Positions 15,912-24,182 are shown, numbered from the stretch's first letter. The stretch: 49,003 bases of DNA from Oscillospiraceae bacterium (GCA_015063855.1 SVTI01000004.1:1-49003), one strand, 5' to 3'. Notes: generated from the letters alone by a model not told the origin. Program-made: numbers and translations.

Positions 15912-16655
15912 TTATACCGTGTATAAGAAGTTGTACACGGCGGGAATCTTTTCGATTATATATGCCATGATCCCTGCGATAAGAACACCGGGAACATAGT
16001 TCATTACCTTGAATTTTGTTATCTTCGCAATATTAAGTCCAATAGCAATAATCAGGATATATCCTATACAATTCATCTCCGCGATAACAAGAGTGCTCAA
16101 AAAGGGTTCTATCCATTGAGCGCACAGAGTGATCGTTCCCTGATATATAAGCACGGGTATTGCAGATAAAAGCACGCCAAAGCCTAATTGAGCAGCTAAG
16201 ATTATCGACATGATACCGTCAAGCAAAGATTTTATAAAAAGGGTATCGTGATCACCGTTAAGTCCGCTCTGAAGAGAACCTACTATCGCCATAGCACCTA
16301 CGCAGTAGATAAGGGACGCCGTAACAAAGCCCTCTGCTATAGTGGACTTTGAATCTCCCTTGGCTAATTTCTCCTGAACCTTCTCGCCTAAGCGGTTCAT
16401 TCTGTAATCAAGCTTCAAAGCATGACCGATAATACCGCCCACCGTCATAGCAATAATAGTTATAAGCGAATTCGTATCATAGGGGGAGATAGAATCTCCT
16501 GCGGAAAGCGATCCGGCTATACCTATATAAATAACACATAACCCTATACCCTTCATAAGAAGATCGCTGCATTTTTCGCTTATCGCCTTCTTAAATATAA
16601 GTCCTACACAGCCTAAAAGAACTATTGCGGCAATATTTACTAAAGTACCTAACAT
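15912..16655 (-). CDS. DUF554 integral membrane protein
   Basis: The 247-residue polytopic membrane protein matches the DUF554 (YdfK-like) family. It opens LGTLVNIAAIVLLGCVGLIFKKAISEK, followed by GLCVIYIGIAG, then a loop IGHALKLDYRMNRLGEKVQEKL, then IYCVGAMAIVGSLQSGLNGDHDTLFIKSLLDGIMS. About seven membrane segments are visible. A transport role is often assumed for the family but is not proven. It starts 1 nt after the PFL gene stop and ends 13 nt before the SIS gene. Confidence 0.88.
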   Translation of the reverse strand: MLGTLVNIAAIVLLGCVGLIFKKAISEKCSDLLMKGIGLCVIYIGIAGSLSAGDSISPYDTNSLITIIAMTVGGIIGHALKLDYRMNRLGEKVQEKLAKGDSKSTIAEGFVTASLIYCVGAMAIVGSLQSGLNGDHDTLFIKSLLDGIMSIILAAQLGFGVLLSAIPVLIYQGTITLCAQWIEPFLSTLVIAEMNCIGYILIIAIGLNIAKITKFKVMNYVPGVLIAGIMAYIIEKIPAVYNFLYTV

Positions 16656-16656
16656 T

Positions 16657-18021
16657 TTAGTTCTTTAACGAGTGGATAGGTGCGGGGATACGTCCTCCGC
16701 GAAGGATAAATTCCTTGGGGGAGTTGGTATTTATCTTCATGATAGGAGCAACACCCAAAAGTCCGCCGAAGTCAACCTCCTCGCCAACCGTTTTGCCATA
16801 AGCGGGAATAACGCGTACTGCGGTGGTCTTTGTGTTTGCCACACCGATAGAGATCTCGTCTGCAATAAGTCCGCAGATAACAGCCTCGGGAGTATCGCCG
16901 GGAACTGCGATCATATCAAGACCAACGGAACAAACCGCAGTCATTGCTTCAAGCTTTTCAAGGGTGAGAGAGCCGCATCTTACAGCTTCGATCATACCTG
17001 CATCCTCAGAAACGGGGATGAAAGCGCCTGAGAGTCCTCCAACAGAGGAGGAAGCCATAACGCCGCCCTTCTTTACTGCATCGTTGAGAAGCGCAAGACA
17101 CGCTGTAGTACCGCAAGCTCCGCAACGCTCAAGACCCATGCCCTCAAGAATGTAAGCAACCGAGTCACCTACCGCAGGAGTGGGCGCAAGAGAAAGGTCA
17201 ACTATACCGAAGTCTACTCCGAGTCGTTTTGCCGCTTCCTTTGCAACAAGCTGACCCATACGGGTGATCTTAAATGCGGTCTTCTTTATAATTTCAGCAA
17301 GCTCCAGAAGGTCACAGTTTCCTGCGCGCTTGATAGCAGCAGCTACGACACCGGGACCCGAAACACCTACGTTGATAACTCTTTCAGCCTCGCCGACACC
17401 GTGGAAGGCACCTGCAACAAAGGGGTTATCCTCGGGAACGTTTGCAAACACAACGAGCTTCGCACAACCGATAGAGCCCTCATCCTTGGTGAGATAAGCA
17501 GTGCGCTTGATAACAGAACCCATCTCGATGATAGCGTCCATATTAATGCCTGCCTTGGTGGAGGCAACATTAACCGAGGAGCATACCATCTTTGTTTCGG
17601 AAAGGGCCTCGGGAATTACCGAGATAAGCTTACAAGCAGACTGACTCATACCCTTCTGTACAAGAGCTCCGAAGCCGCCGATAAAGTTGATACCGACCTC
17701 AGCCGCCGCGCGATCCATAGCCTTCGCTGCCTTTATGTAACCATCGGAGGAGATAGAACCGCCAACAAGGGAAAGAGGCGTAACCGAAACGCGCTTGTTG
17801 ATGATCGGAATACCGTATTCCTTCTCGATATCGCATCCAACCTTAACGAGGTTCTTTGCGGACATGGTTATTTTATCGTAGATCTTTTCGGCAAATCTGT
17901 CATCATCGTCACACACACAGTCATATAAAGATATACCCATGGTAGTGGTACGGATATCCAGATTTTCCTCCTTGATCATATTTATTGTTTCAAGGACATT
18001 GTCCATTTTAAGCATTGACAT
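16657..18021 (-). CDS. PFL/UPF0210 family protein
   Basis: The 454-residue length is typical of UPF0210 proteins, whose fold resembles pyruvate formate-lyase. Visible landmarks are [12 protein letters not shown] near the N terminus, SLVGGSI, a glycine-rich region [14 protein letters not shown] and the segment [21 protein letters not shown]. The biochemical function is unknown. The family almost always sits beside a small ACT-domain protein, and one starts 10 nt upstream here, so the two probably work together. Ribosome site GAGGTG precedes the ATG. Confidence 0.9.
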   Translation of the reverse strand: MSMLKMDNVLETINMIKEENLDIRTTTMGISLYDCVCDDDDRFAEKIYDKITMSAKNLVKVGCDIEKEYGIPIINKRVSVTPLSLVGGSISSDGYIKAAKAMDRAAAEVGINFIGGFGALVQKGMSQSACKLISVIPEALSETKMVCSSVNVASTKAGINMDAIIEMGSVIKRTAYLTKDEGSIGCAKLVVFANVPEDNPFVAGAFHGVGEAERVINVGVSGPGVVAAAIKRAGNCDLLELAEIIKKTAFKITRMGQLVAKEAAKRLGVDFGIVDLSLAPTPAVGDSVAYILEGMGLERCGACGTTACLALLNDAVKKGGVMASSSVGGLSGAFIPVSEDAGMIEAVRCGSLTLEKLEAMTAVCSVGLDMIAVPGDTPEAVICGLIADEISIGVANTKTTAVRVIPAYGKTVGEEVDFGGLLGVAPIMKINTNSPKEFILRGGRIPAPIHSLKN

Positions 18022-18031
18022 CTCTTACACC

Positions 18032-18301
18032 TCATATATTATGCATAGAGTTAAAGATATCCTCGTGCATCATGTGGATCTCAAGATTATTGGCATGACC
18101 GAGTTCAGTCATAATATCCACAAAATCTTTATAGTCTATGGTAATACTGTCGATCTCAACGAGCATCATCATAGCAAAATATTCCTTAAGCACACTCTGG
18201 GAAATATCAATAATGTTTACCGAATACTCAGCGCACTTACCGCTGACCTTCGCGATAATGCCGGTGCTGTCACTGCCGACAACCGTAATAACTGCCTTCA
18301 T
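18032..18301 (-). CDS. ACT-domain protein (UPF0237)
   Basis: This 89-residue protein is a single ACT domain. It begins KAVITVVGSDSTGIIAKVSGKCAEYSVNI, the amino-acid binding fold of UPF0237. ACT domains bind small ligands, often amino acids, so it may be the ligand-sensing partner of the adjoining PFL/UPF0210 protein; that partnership is inferred from conserved gene pairing. It leads the five-gene leftward operon. GGAG is 8 nt before the ATG. Confidence 0.9.
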   Translation of the reverse strand: MKAVITVVGSDSTGIIAKVSGKCAEYSVNIIDISQSVLKEYFAMMMLVEIDSITIDYKDFVDIMTELGHANNLEIHMMHEDIFNSMHNI

Positions 18302-18336
18302 AATTTAACTCCGTTCTTTAAAATATAATTATACAT

Positions 18337-18345
18337 ATTATATCA
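18337..18345 (-). promoter_or_regulatory. Extended -10 promoter for ACT-PFL operon
   Basis: On the minus strand TGA-TATAAT lies about 36 nt before the ACT gene start, an extended -10 element with a weak -35. It shares the intergenic region with a stronger rightward promoter at 18394. Confidence 0.5.
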
Positions 18346-18393
18346 TACACCATTTAACGTTAATAATCAATATATTTTTTAATAAAAATTGTC

Positions 18394-18422
18394 TTGAAAT
18401 TTCATATATAATATGTTATAAT
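18394..18422 (+). promoter_or_regulatory. Strong sigma-A type promoter
   Basis: TTGAAA, 17-nt spacer, TATAAT, with TGT before the -10. The match to consensus is close (-35 5/6, -10 6/6). It lies 41 nt before the membrane protein gene at 18464. Confidence 0.75.
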
Positions 18423-18463
18423 AGCAACAATATGTGAATTTTATACTTTTGGGGGACTACATA

Positions 18464-19018
18464 ATGAACGAAATTACCAACCATGCCGAACTGACAGTAG
18501 AAAAGAAGCTTGAGGGCGACTACAAAAAAGCTCGCAGACTCATGTGGGCTGCTTATATCGTAATTCCCGTTGCGTTTATCATTCTTTTCAGTATTTTGAA
18601 GATGACATTCTTCGCTCTTATCATCGTTCCTGTTTATCCTTTCCTTCTCTCTAAGGTAATCATTCCCGCAACATACATCTACGTTGACAGAGAAGAAAAA
18701 ATGTCTATCGCCGGCGGTATGCTCACTCTCTCCACCATCTACGGTAAGAGAAAGCAGAAGATTCTTGTTAAGATGAGAATCAGCTCCTTTGACGCTATCG
18801 TTCCTTACAACGATGAGTACAAGGCTCAGTGCGATGCTTTTGAGGCAGACAAGCGTTACGAAGCAGTTTCTACCATGAGCAATCCCGAGATCTACTGTGC
18901 ATACGGTACCAACGACTACGAAGAGAAGATCATCTGCTTCTTCGAAGTAACAAACAAGGCTCTTCGCGTTATGAAGTTCCTTAATAAGAATACCGTTGTT
19001 ACCCAGGTTTCCAGATAA
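18464..19018 (+). CDS. Small membrane protein of unknown function
   Basis: I do not recognise a family. The 184-residue protein has a charged N-terminal cytoplasmic stretch, then a hydrophobic hairpin at about residues 26-67 (AAYIVIPVAFIILFSIL and FFALIIVPVYPFLLSKVIIPATYIY). A soluble C-terminal domain follows, with cysteines in a CAYGTNDYEEKIICFFEVTNK region. Codons look more selected than in neighbouring genes (many AAG, AAC, GTT, CTT and CGT), and with the near-consensus promoter upstream this suggests strong expression. The start is the ATG at 18464, preceded by GGGGG. An earlier in-frame ATG at 18434 has no ribosome site. Confidence 0.75.
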   Translation: MNEITNHAELTVEKKLEGDYKKARRLMWAAYIVIPVAFIILFSILKMTFFALIIVPVYPFLLSKVIIPATYIYVDREEKMSIAGGMLTLSTIYGKRKQKILVKMRISSFDAIVPYNDEYKAQCDAFEADKRYEAVSTMSNPEIYCAYGTNDYEEKIICFFEVTNKALRVMKFLNKNTVVTQVSR

Positions 19019-19052
19019 TCGGCTAAAAGGATATTTCTTATACATGAAAATC

Positions 19053-19087
19053 AGTACCTCCGCATAATATAAGTATGCGGAGGTACT
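19053..19087 (+). promoter_or_regulatory. 14-bp perfect hairpin covering a Shine-Dalgarno
   Basis: The arms AGTACCTCCGCATA (19053-19066) and TATGCGGAGGTACT (19074-19087) pair perfectly around a 7-nt loop. The right arm contains GGAGG (19079-19083), 9 nt before the ATG at 19093, and the left arm supplies the matching CCTCC. In RNA this would block ribosome access to the lipoprotein gene. There is no T tract after the stem, so it is not a standard terminator. The regulatory role is inferred. Confidence 0.6.
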
Positions 19088-19092
19088 TGCCT

Positions 19093-19623
19093 ATGAAATA
19101 TAAATTATTTATATGCCTGCTCGTCCTTACAGCCCTGCTTTTTACCTCGTGTAAGAGCGATCCCGACTATCTTTCATACCAGAAATACCCCATGACTGTA
19201 AAGGGACTTCTGACGGTAGACGGCTTCGGCTGTGATATAACCGTTACAATGAAAAAAAAGGACAAGGCATCGATTACTGTAAACTCACCCGAAAAATTTA
19301 AGGATTACCGATTTTCGGTAGACCGTGAGGGCATCTGGATATATTACGACGATATCGAGGTCCCGTTATCAGAGGATATGCTGTCAAAGGGAATATACAA
19401 GCTAACCGATATGTTCTCCATCGATCCCCTTACGCTGAGCGAGATAGGAACACAAAAGATCGGAAGGGATGAGCATCTGAGACTTGTATATCCTTGCAAC
19501 ACCGATTCCTCTGTAGTTGTATATCTTAAAGAAGAGGGCGATAAACCCACCCTTATCGAAACGTCGGACGAGGAAACGGGTATTCTCTTCGCTGTAGAAT
19601 CGATAGAATATCCCGAAAGCTGA
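19093..19623 (+). CDS. Lipoprotein of unknown function
   Basis: The 176-residue protein starts with a lipoprotein signal, KLFICLLVLTALLFTSC, with lipidated Cys20. The rest is a probable beta-rich extracytoplasmic domain with no family I recognise. Features are VDGFGCDITVTMKKKDKASI near the start and a serine/valine strand SSVVVYL late on. I choose ATG 19093 because GGAGG lies 9 nt before it and because this start begins the signal peptide. The ATG at 19075 would add six residues (MRRYLP) and lies inside the hairpin. It is followed 27 nt later by alr. Confidence 0.72.
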   Translation: MKYKLFICLLVLTALLFTSCKSDPDYLSYQKYPMTVKGLLTVDGFGCDITVTMKKKDKASITVNSPEKFKDYRFSVDREGIWIYYDDIEVPLSEDMLSKGIYKLTDMFSIDPLTLSEIGTQKIGRDEHLRLVYPCNTDSSVVVYLKEEGDKPTLIETSDEETGILFAVESIEYPES

Positions 19624-19650
19624 AACTCGTTTTAACCATGAGGACTTAAA

Positions 19651-20751
19651 ATGTATTCATATCACAATGCTTATGCCGAGGTAGACAGATCGGTATTGAG
19701 ATCAAACTACAATAAAATAAAGAGCGCCGTTCCAAACTCTGAGATCATAGCGGTAGTCAAGGCGGATGCATACGGTCACGGTGTACGTGAATGCAGCCGT
19801 ATATTCTATGACTGTGGTTGCCGTTTTTTTGCGGTGGCAACTGTGACAGAGGCTTTAGAGCTCCGTGAAAGCTTCCCCGACTGTGAGATTCTGATACTCG
19901 GTATCTGTCCTTTTGATGCGGCAAATATCCTTTCGGAAAACAACATCATAGCGGCTCTGGGATCTATAGAGCATGCCCGCATGCTTAAAAGTAATCTGCA
20001 CGTCGGAAGAAAGCTACGCTGTCATCTTAAGCTGGATACGGGTATGAACCGTATCGGTTTTTCCGCCAAAGAAGAGGACTTTGATATAATCAGAGAAGCA
20101 TTCAACACAGAAGGACTGTCTATAGAAGGTATGTTCAGCCACTTTGCCTGCTCGGACATGCCCGAATCGAATATGACAGAAGTGCAGTTCGCCCGTTTTT
20201 GTAATATAGACAAAAGACTGTCGGAAGAGGGAATAAACTTAAAGGTCAGACATATTTCAAACAGTGCCGCCACTCTCTATCATCCCGACACCCATCTCGA
20301 TTACGTAAGGTGCGGCATTATTCTCTACGGTCTTGACCCCTCTCCCGAGGCTCCTGCCAAGGGTCTGTCGCCCGCAATGACCTTGAAGAGTCATATCACC
20401 CATATCCACACTATAAAAAAGGGTGAATGCGTCGGCTACGGAGCATCCTTTACCGCAGACAGAGATATGAGAATAGCCACATTGCCTATAGGCTATGCAG
20501 ACGGCTTTATCAGAGCATACGCCAAGGGAGGATATATGATTCTCGACGGCAAAAAATGTCCTATTGTCGGCAGAATATGTATGGATCAGTGCATGATAGA
20601 TGTAAGCGATGTAAATGCAGAACCGGGAGATGAAGTTGAGATCTTCGGCGCCAATATCCCAGTTGATAACCTTGCAAGGGCTGCGGGAACCATAAACTAC
20701 GAATGTGTATGCATACTGTCAAGACGAGTTAAGCGTATATATGTCAATTAA
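19651..20751 (+). CDS. alr: Alanine racemase
   Basis: Alr interconverts L- and D-alanine with pyridoxal phosphate, supplying D-alanine for peptidoglycan. The PLP lysine is Lys37 in AVVKADAYGHG and the second catalytic residue is Tyr263 in VGYGASF. The substrate region CMDQCMIDV and the LPIGYADGF motif are present. The 366-residue length is normal. In B. subtilis and relatives alr sits beside the mazEF-type genes; here mazF is about 10 kb away and no antitoxin is nearby. GAGGA precedes the ATG. The gene sits among envelope lipoproteins. Confidence 0.96.
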   Translation: MYSYHNAYAEVDRSVLRSNYNKIKSAVPNSEIIAVVKADAYGHGVRECSRIFYDCGCRFFAVATVTEALELRESFPDCEILILGICPFDAANILSENNIIAALGSIEHARMLKSNLHVGRKLRCHLKLDTGMNRIGFSAKEEDFDIIREAFNTEGLSIEGMFSHFACSDMPESNMTEVQFARFCNIDKRLSEEGINLKVRHISNSAATLYHPDTHLDYVRCGIILYGLDPSPEAPAKGLSPAMTLKSHITHIHTIKKGECVGYGASFTADRDMRIATLPIGYADGFIRAYAKGGYMILDGKKCPIVGRICMDQCMIDVSDVNAEPGDEVEIFGANIPVDNLARAAGTINYECVCILSRRVKRIYVN

Positions 20752-20788
20752 TCTCATACAGTATTATAAAACGAAGGATTTTTAAAAA

Positions 20789-21961
20789 ATGAAAAGAATA
20801 ATTTCAATATTTCTTACAATACTTTGCCTTACAGCTTCCCTTGTTTCCTGTAAGGACAACCATGGAAAATCATCTCTTGACACAGATGCATTACCTGAAA
20901 ATTTTCTTAAAGAAACATCACCCTCCAATGATAAAAAAGAGCCCTTATCATCCAATAATGAAAAGGACATGCCCAAGGCTGAAACAGATTACGCAATACC
21001 TTATATCGAGGGGCTTGATTACAATTACGATCTGAATAAATACATCACTCTCCCCGATTATAAAAGTGACAGCTTTAAATTTGATTACACACCTACTGAT
21101 AACGCATCTATAGACCTTGAATTAGAGCGTTTATCTATAGGCAGCAGATACGCTAAGCTTACAGAAAAAAGCACGGGCTGTGAAAACGGAGATATGGTGG
21201 TATTCGATTATACATCCCAATATAGGGATGATAATTCCAATGCTCTCAGCGGCAAAGGAATATCCATTCGTATCGGCAGCGAAATGTTTGCCCCGGGATT
21301 TGACTCCTTTATCAAGGGCCTAAGTGCGGGAAAAAGTAAGACCTTTAGCTTTACATTTCCCTCAGACTGGACCAAGTCAATCGCTGTTGCCGAAGAAACG
21401 TTAGAATTCAATGTAACGGTATTAAAGGTATTCTCTATCGTTCCTGCCGACATTGACACGGTAGTTGAGGAACATGGAGCAAAATCCGTTGATGAGCTCA
21501 GAGAAATAATAAAGGACACGATCGACAAGAACAACAGATATAATTTCTTGCAGGCAATAATTGCCCAAAGCGAGGTTATCAGTTACCCTCAAAAGGAGTT
21601 TGAGATCTGTAAGAGCCTTTTTGACAGAGATATAGAAGCAAGAGCGGAGATAAACCATACTACTGTAGACGGAATCATCGCGACAGATTATTCAGGTGAT
21701 ATAACCAAATTTGAAGCCGAGCGAGTTACCTTTGCCGAAAATAAATGCAAGGAGGACCTTGTAATTTTTGCTCTTCAGGATATTTATCCCTTTGAGTTAA
21801 CTGTAAATGAATATAATCTCATACTTGCTGAATATCATAAAGAAAACGGTTCGGCTATGGCACTCAGCAGTATCGAAGAGGTTCATAAAAATTTAGGACA
21901 AGCTCTTGCCGATTCACTTTTCCTGGACAAGGCCGCAGAACTCGCATATGCCGACCGATAA
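20789..21961 (+). CDS. Trigger-factor-like FKBP lipoprotein
   Basis: This 390-residue protein has a lipoprotein signal (lipobox LVSC, Cys21), then a Ser/Asn/Lys-rich linker to about residue 65. A region resembling the middle and C-terminal parts of trigger factor follows. The FKBP isomerase-like core at about 130-215 shows NGDMVVFDYTS, IRIGSEMFAPGFDSFIKGL, KSKTFSFTFPSDW and LEFNVTVLKV. The helical remainder starts with KSVDELREII and resembles the trigger-factor substrate-binding arms. Trigger factor is normally cytosolic, so a lipidated form implies an extracytoplasmic foldase. It is the fourth predicted foldase lipoprotein in the window. The Shine-Dalgarno is weak (GAAGGA, 13 nt away). Confidence 0.78.
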   Translation: MKRIISIFLTILCLTASLVSCKDNHGKSSLDTDALPENFLKETSPSNDKKEPLSSNNEKDMPKAETDYAIPYIEGLDYNYDLNKYITLPDYKSDSFKFDYTPTDNASIDLELERLSIGSRYAKLTEKSTGCENGDMVVFDYTSQYRDDNSNALSGKGISIRIGSEMFAPGFDSFIKGLSAGKSKTFSFTFPSDWTKSIAVAEETLEFNVTVLKVFSIVPADIDTVVEEHGAKSVDELREIIKDTIDKNNRYNFLQAIIAQSEVISYPQKEFEICKSLFDRDIEARAEINHTTVDGIIATDYSGDITKFEAERVTFAENKCKEDLVIFALQDIYPFELTVNEYNLILAEYHKENGSAMALSSIEEVHKNLGQALADSLFLDKAAELAYADR

Positions 21962-21985
21962 CCCGTTGTAAAAATTTTTTAAAGT

Positions 21986-22027
21986 AAACCGAAGACGAAG
22001 ACATAATATCTCCTTCTTCGGTTTTTT
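21986..22027 (+). terminator. Rho-independent terminator
   Basis: A 10-bp perfect stem (AAACCGAAGA / TCTTCGGTTT) with a 19-nt loop ends in a run of six T. It closes the transcript carrying alr and the trigger-factor-like lipoprotein. Confidence 0.8.
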
Positions 22028-22044
22028 AAGTTTCGGTGGGTCCT

Positions 22045-22073
22045 TTGACTTTTGAAGGACTTTATTATATAAT
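22045..22073 (+). promoter_or_regulatory. Sigma-A type promoter for the metallophosphoesterase gene
   Basis: TTGACT, 17-nt spacer, TATAAT: 5/6 and 6/6 matches. It lies between the terminator and the metallophosphoesterase gene. Confidence 0.75.
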
Positions 22074-22106
22074 TAAGTTGATAAAACAAATTAAAAGGAA
22101 TTGAAA

Positions 22107-22949
22107 ATGATATTTGCTTTAATTACGGTATCAGTAATAATACTTGCCTTCGCTCTGTATCTTATCATAGGACATAATAACAATCTGAAAAGAGTGGAAT
22201 ATGTTTTTGAGAGCGATAAGATCAGCCGGGAAATAACCTTTGTGCATTTAGGCGACCTGCACGGAACCGAATACGGCAGGGATAACGAGACTCTTCTGAA
22301 AATGATATCGGAGCAAAAGCCCGATGCACTCTTAATGACGGGAGATATGCTTGATGAGGTTATAAATCTGTCCATAGACCTTTCGTTCTTAAAAAAGATA
22401 TCAGCCCTTTATCCCATCTATGCCGTAGCAGGTAACCATGAGGAAAAGGAAATAGAAAGAAGCTTCACGGAAATAAAATCACTGTATCGCGAGCACGGCG
22501 TTATACTTTTAGAGGACAGCAGCATCACAGTCGACATAAAGGGTGAAAAAATAAATATCTGCGGTGTCGATATTCCCAAAGGTAACGTAGATCCTCTTCC
22601 CGAGGCTATCGACTGGACAATGAAGGGTATAAACAAGGACAACTATACAATAATGCTCTTCCACCGTCCCGATCCGTGGAGACTCTTCTGCGGCAGAGAT
22701 ATAGACCTGATGCTATCGGGCCATACTCACGGCGGACATTGGATAGTTCCGGGACTTATCAACGGAATATTCGCACCCGAACAAGGTCTTTTTCCTCGAT
22801 ACGCAGGTGGACTTTACCGCTTCGATGACGGAATGTTCCTTGAGGTAACAAGGGGACTTTCTCTGCGCTCGACATTCATACCTAGAGCCTTTAACCGCCC
22901 CGAGCTTGTAGTGTTAAAGCTCATCCCCAAAAAAGAGGATAGAAAATGA
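22107..22949 (+). CDS. Membrane-anchored calcineurin-like metallophosphoesterase
   Basis: The 280-residue protein has one N-terminal membrane segment (IFALITVSVIILAFALYLIIG), then a metallophosphoesterase domain. The metal-binding motifs are LGDLHG (D-x-H), MTGDMLDE (GDxxD), AGNHE (GNH[E/D]) and SGHTHGGHW (GHxH). This set marks a YaeI/YkuE-like phosphodiesterase; YkuE is secreted and wall-associated in B. subtilis. The substrate is unknown. The start is ATG 22107 with AAGGAA 6 nt before it; the TTG at 22101 overlaps the ribosome site spacing. The stop overlaps the next start as ATGA. Confidence 0.87.
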   Translation: MIFALITVSVIILAFALYLIIGHNNNLKRVEYVFESDKISREITFVHLGDLHGTEYGRDNETLLKMISEQKPDALLMTGDMLDEVINLSIDLSFLKKISALYPIYAVAGNHEEKEIERSFTEIKSLYREHGVILLEDSSITVDIKGEKINICGVDIPKGNVDPLPEAIDWTMKGINKDNYTIMLFHRPDPWRLFCGRDIDLMLSGHTHGGHWIVPGLINGIFAPEQGLFPRYAGGLYRFDDGMFLEVTRGLSLRSTFIPRAFNRPELVVLKLIPKKEDRK

Positions 22950-24136
22950 GCTGGTACGTATATATCGCAAGATGCTCGGATAATACACTCTATACCGGAA
23001 TGACAGATGATACCGAAAAAAGATTTAAGGTGCACAATTCGGGTAAGGGTGCAAAATATACAAGAGCGCGACTTCCCGTCACCCTTGCTTACCGTGAGGA
23101 ATGTCAAAGCCGAGGCGAGGCACTCTCCCGTGAGAGAAAAATCAAAAGACTGACCCATATACAAAAGGAAAAAATGTGCGAAGAATATCAAAAAAATATT
23201 GATTTATCGAAAAATATGGGATATAATGAAATTAACTTTAATAAAGGAGACGAAAAAATGATCTATACCATTGAAAACGATAAGATAAAAGCAAGCTTTT
23301 CGGACGTTGGAGCAGAGCTTGTATCCCTTATAAACAAGGCTGACGGGGAAGAATATCTCTGGCAGGGTGATGCTGCATACTGGACCGGTCACGCTTATAA
23401 CCTTTTCCCCATATGCGGCAGACTTACCGAGGGTAAGTACACCTACAAGGGCGAAACATATGAGATGAACCTCCACGGCTTTGCAAGAAAGACCTCCATT
23501 CCCGTAACAAAGCAGGAGGATAAAAAGATCACCTTCACTCTTACCTCAAACGAGGATACCTTAAAGATCTATCCCTTCAAGTTCAAGCTTGATATCACCT
23601 ATTCCCTCTGCCGTAACGCTCTTACAACTGCATTCACCCTTAAGAATGCCGATGATAAGGTAATGTATTTCGCATTCGGCGGACATCCCGGATTCAACGT
23701 ACCTTTAGGCGGTGACGGAAGCTTCGAGGATTACTACCTTGAATTTGACGAAGAGGCTGCTCCCGAGAAGCTTATGATGAGCGAGACCTGCTACTACCTC
23801 GGCAAGAACGAAAAGTTCGACGGTATCGACGGCAAGGTTATCAACCTCAAGCATTCTCTCTTTGATAATGACGCTGTATTCCTCTACAACGTTCCCAAGG
23901 CTGTTACCTTAAAGAATAAGGTAAGCGCAAGAACTGTAAGAGTTGAATATCCCGACATGCAGTACCTTGGCATCTGGCATGCTCCCAAGACCGAGGCTCC
24001 CTATGTTTGTATCGAGCCCTGGTACTCGATTCCCGCAGATGACGGCAAGATCGACGATCTTGAGAACAAGCGCGAGATGATGACCCTCGATCCCAAGGGT
24101 ACATACAAGACCAAGCTTGTATTTAAGATCAGCTAA
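22946..24136 (+). CDS. GIY-YIG domain protein in continuous frame with an aldose-1-epimerase-like protein
   Basis: One uninterrupted 396-codon frame encodes two unrelated domains. Residues 1-83 are a UPF0213/YhbQ-like GIY-YIG nuclease: WYVYIARC, LYTGMT, HNSGKGAKYTR and the catalytic-Glu helix EALSRERKIKRL. Residues 105-396 are a full aldose-1-epimerase-like protein. Linker residues 84-104 are encoded by DNA that contains a near-consensus promoter (23199-23227) and a strong Shine-Dalgarno (23243-23249). GIY-YIG proteins of this class normally end near the linker start. Seven A residues at 23190-23196 lie where the stop would be expected, and one more A would give TGA two codons later. A lost stop codon, ribosomal or RNA-polymerase slippage, an assembly error or a true fusion are all possible. 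Confidence 0.6.
   Translation: MSWYVYIARCSDNTLYTGMTDDTEKRFKVHNSGKGAKYTRARLPVTLAYREECQSRGEALSRERKIKRLTHIQKEKMCEEYQKNIDLSKNMGYNEINFNKGDEKMIYTIENDKIKASFSDVGAELVSLINKADGEEYLWQGDAAYWTGHAYNLFPICGRLTEGKYTYKGETYEMNLHGFARKTSIPVTKQEDKKITFTLTSNEDTLKIYPFKFKLDITYSLCRNALTTAFTLKNADDKVMYFAFGGHPGFNVPLGGDGSFEDYYLEFDEEAAPEKLMMSETCYYLGKNEKFDGIDGKVINLKHSLFDNDAVFLYNVPKAVTLKNKVSARTVRVEYPDMQYLGIWHAPKTEAPYVCIEPWYSIPADDGKIDDLENKREMMTLDPKGTYKTKLVFKIS
23199..23227 (+). promoter_or_regulatory. Near-consensus promoter inside the joint reading frame
   Basis: TTGATT, 17-nt spacer, TATAAT lies 30 nt before the internal ATG of the epimerase part, with AAAGGAG following at 23243-23249. Finding a promoter and ribosome site here strongly suggests the epimerase is expressed independently. 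Confidence 0.7.
23258..24136 (+). CDS. Aldose-1-epimerase (LacX-like) family protein
   Basis: Read from the internal ATG at 23258, the 292-residue product is a complete galactose mutarotase-fold protein. Landmarks are ENDKIKASFSDVGAELVSL at the N terminus, NLFPICGRL, HGFAR, FGGHPGFNVP and YVCIEPW, which carries the likely catalytic Glu. Family members interconvert anomers of free or phosphorylated sugars; the natural substrate of LacX-type proteins is not settled. AAAGGAG ends 8 nt before this ATG. The length matches stand-alone relatives, so this is likely the main product. Codon choice is biased toward forms typical of well-expressed genes. A bidirectional terminator follows. Confidence 0.8.
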   Translation: MIYTIENDKIKASFSDVGAELVSLINKADGEEYLWQGDAAYWTGHAYNLFPICGRLTEGKYTYKGETYEMNLHGFARKTSIPVTKQEDKKITFTLTSNEDTLKIYPFKFKLDITYSLCRNALTTAFTLKNADDKVMYFAFGGHPGFNVPLGGDGSFEDYYLEFDEEAAPEKLMMSETCYYLGKNEKFDGIDGKVINLKHSLFDNDAVFLYNVPKAVTLKNKVSARTVRVEYPDMQYLGIWHAPKTEAPYVCIEPWYSIPADDGKIDDLENKREMMTLDPKGTYKTKLVFKIS

Positions 24137-24147
24137 ATAAAAAAAGT

Positions 24148-24178
24148 AAACGGTGCAACTTCAAAGCTTGCACCGTTT
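24148..24178. terminator. Bidirectional terminator between convergent genes
   Basis: A perfect 11-bp stem (AAACGGTGCAA / TTGCACCGTTT) with a 9-nt loop and T runs on both sides. It separates the epimerase gene from the convergent dihydroorotase homolog. Confidence 0.8.
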
Positions 24179-24182
24179 TAAT

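Noticed and set aside
18434-18463. Upstream ATG extension of the membrane protein gene
   Set aside because: No ribosome site before it; GGGGG fits the later ATG at 18464.
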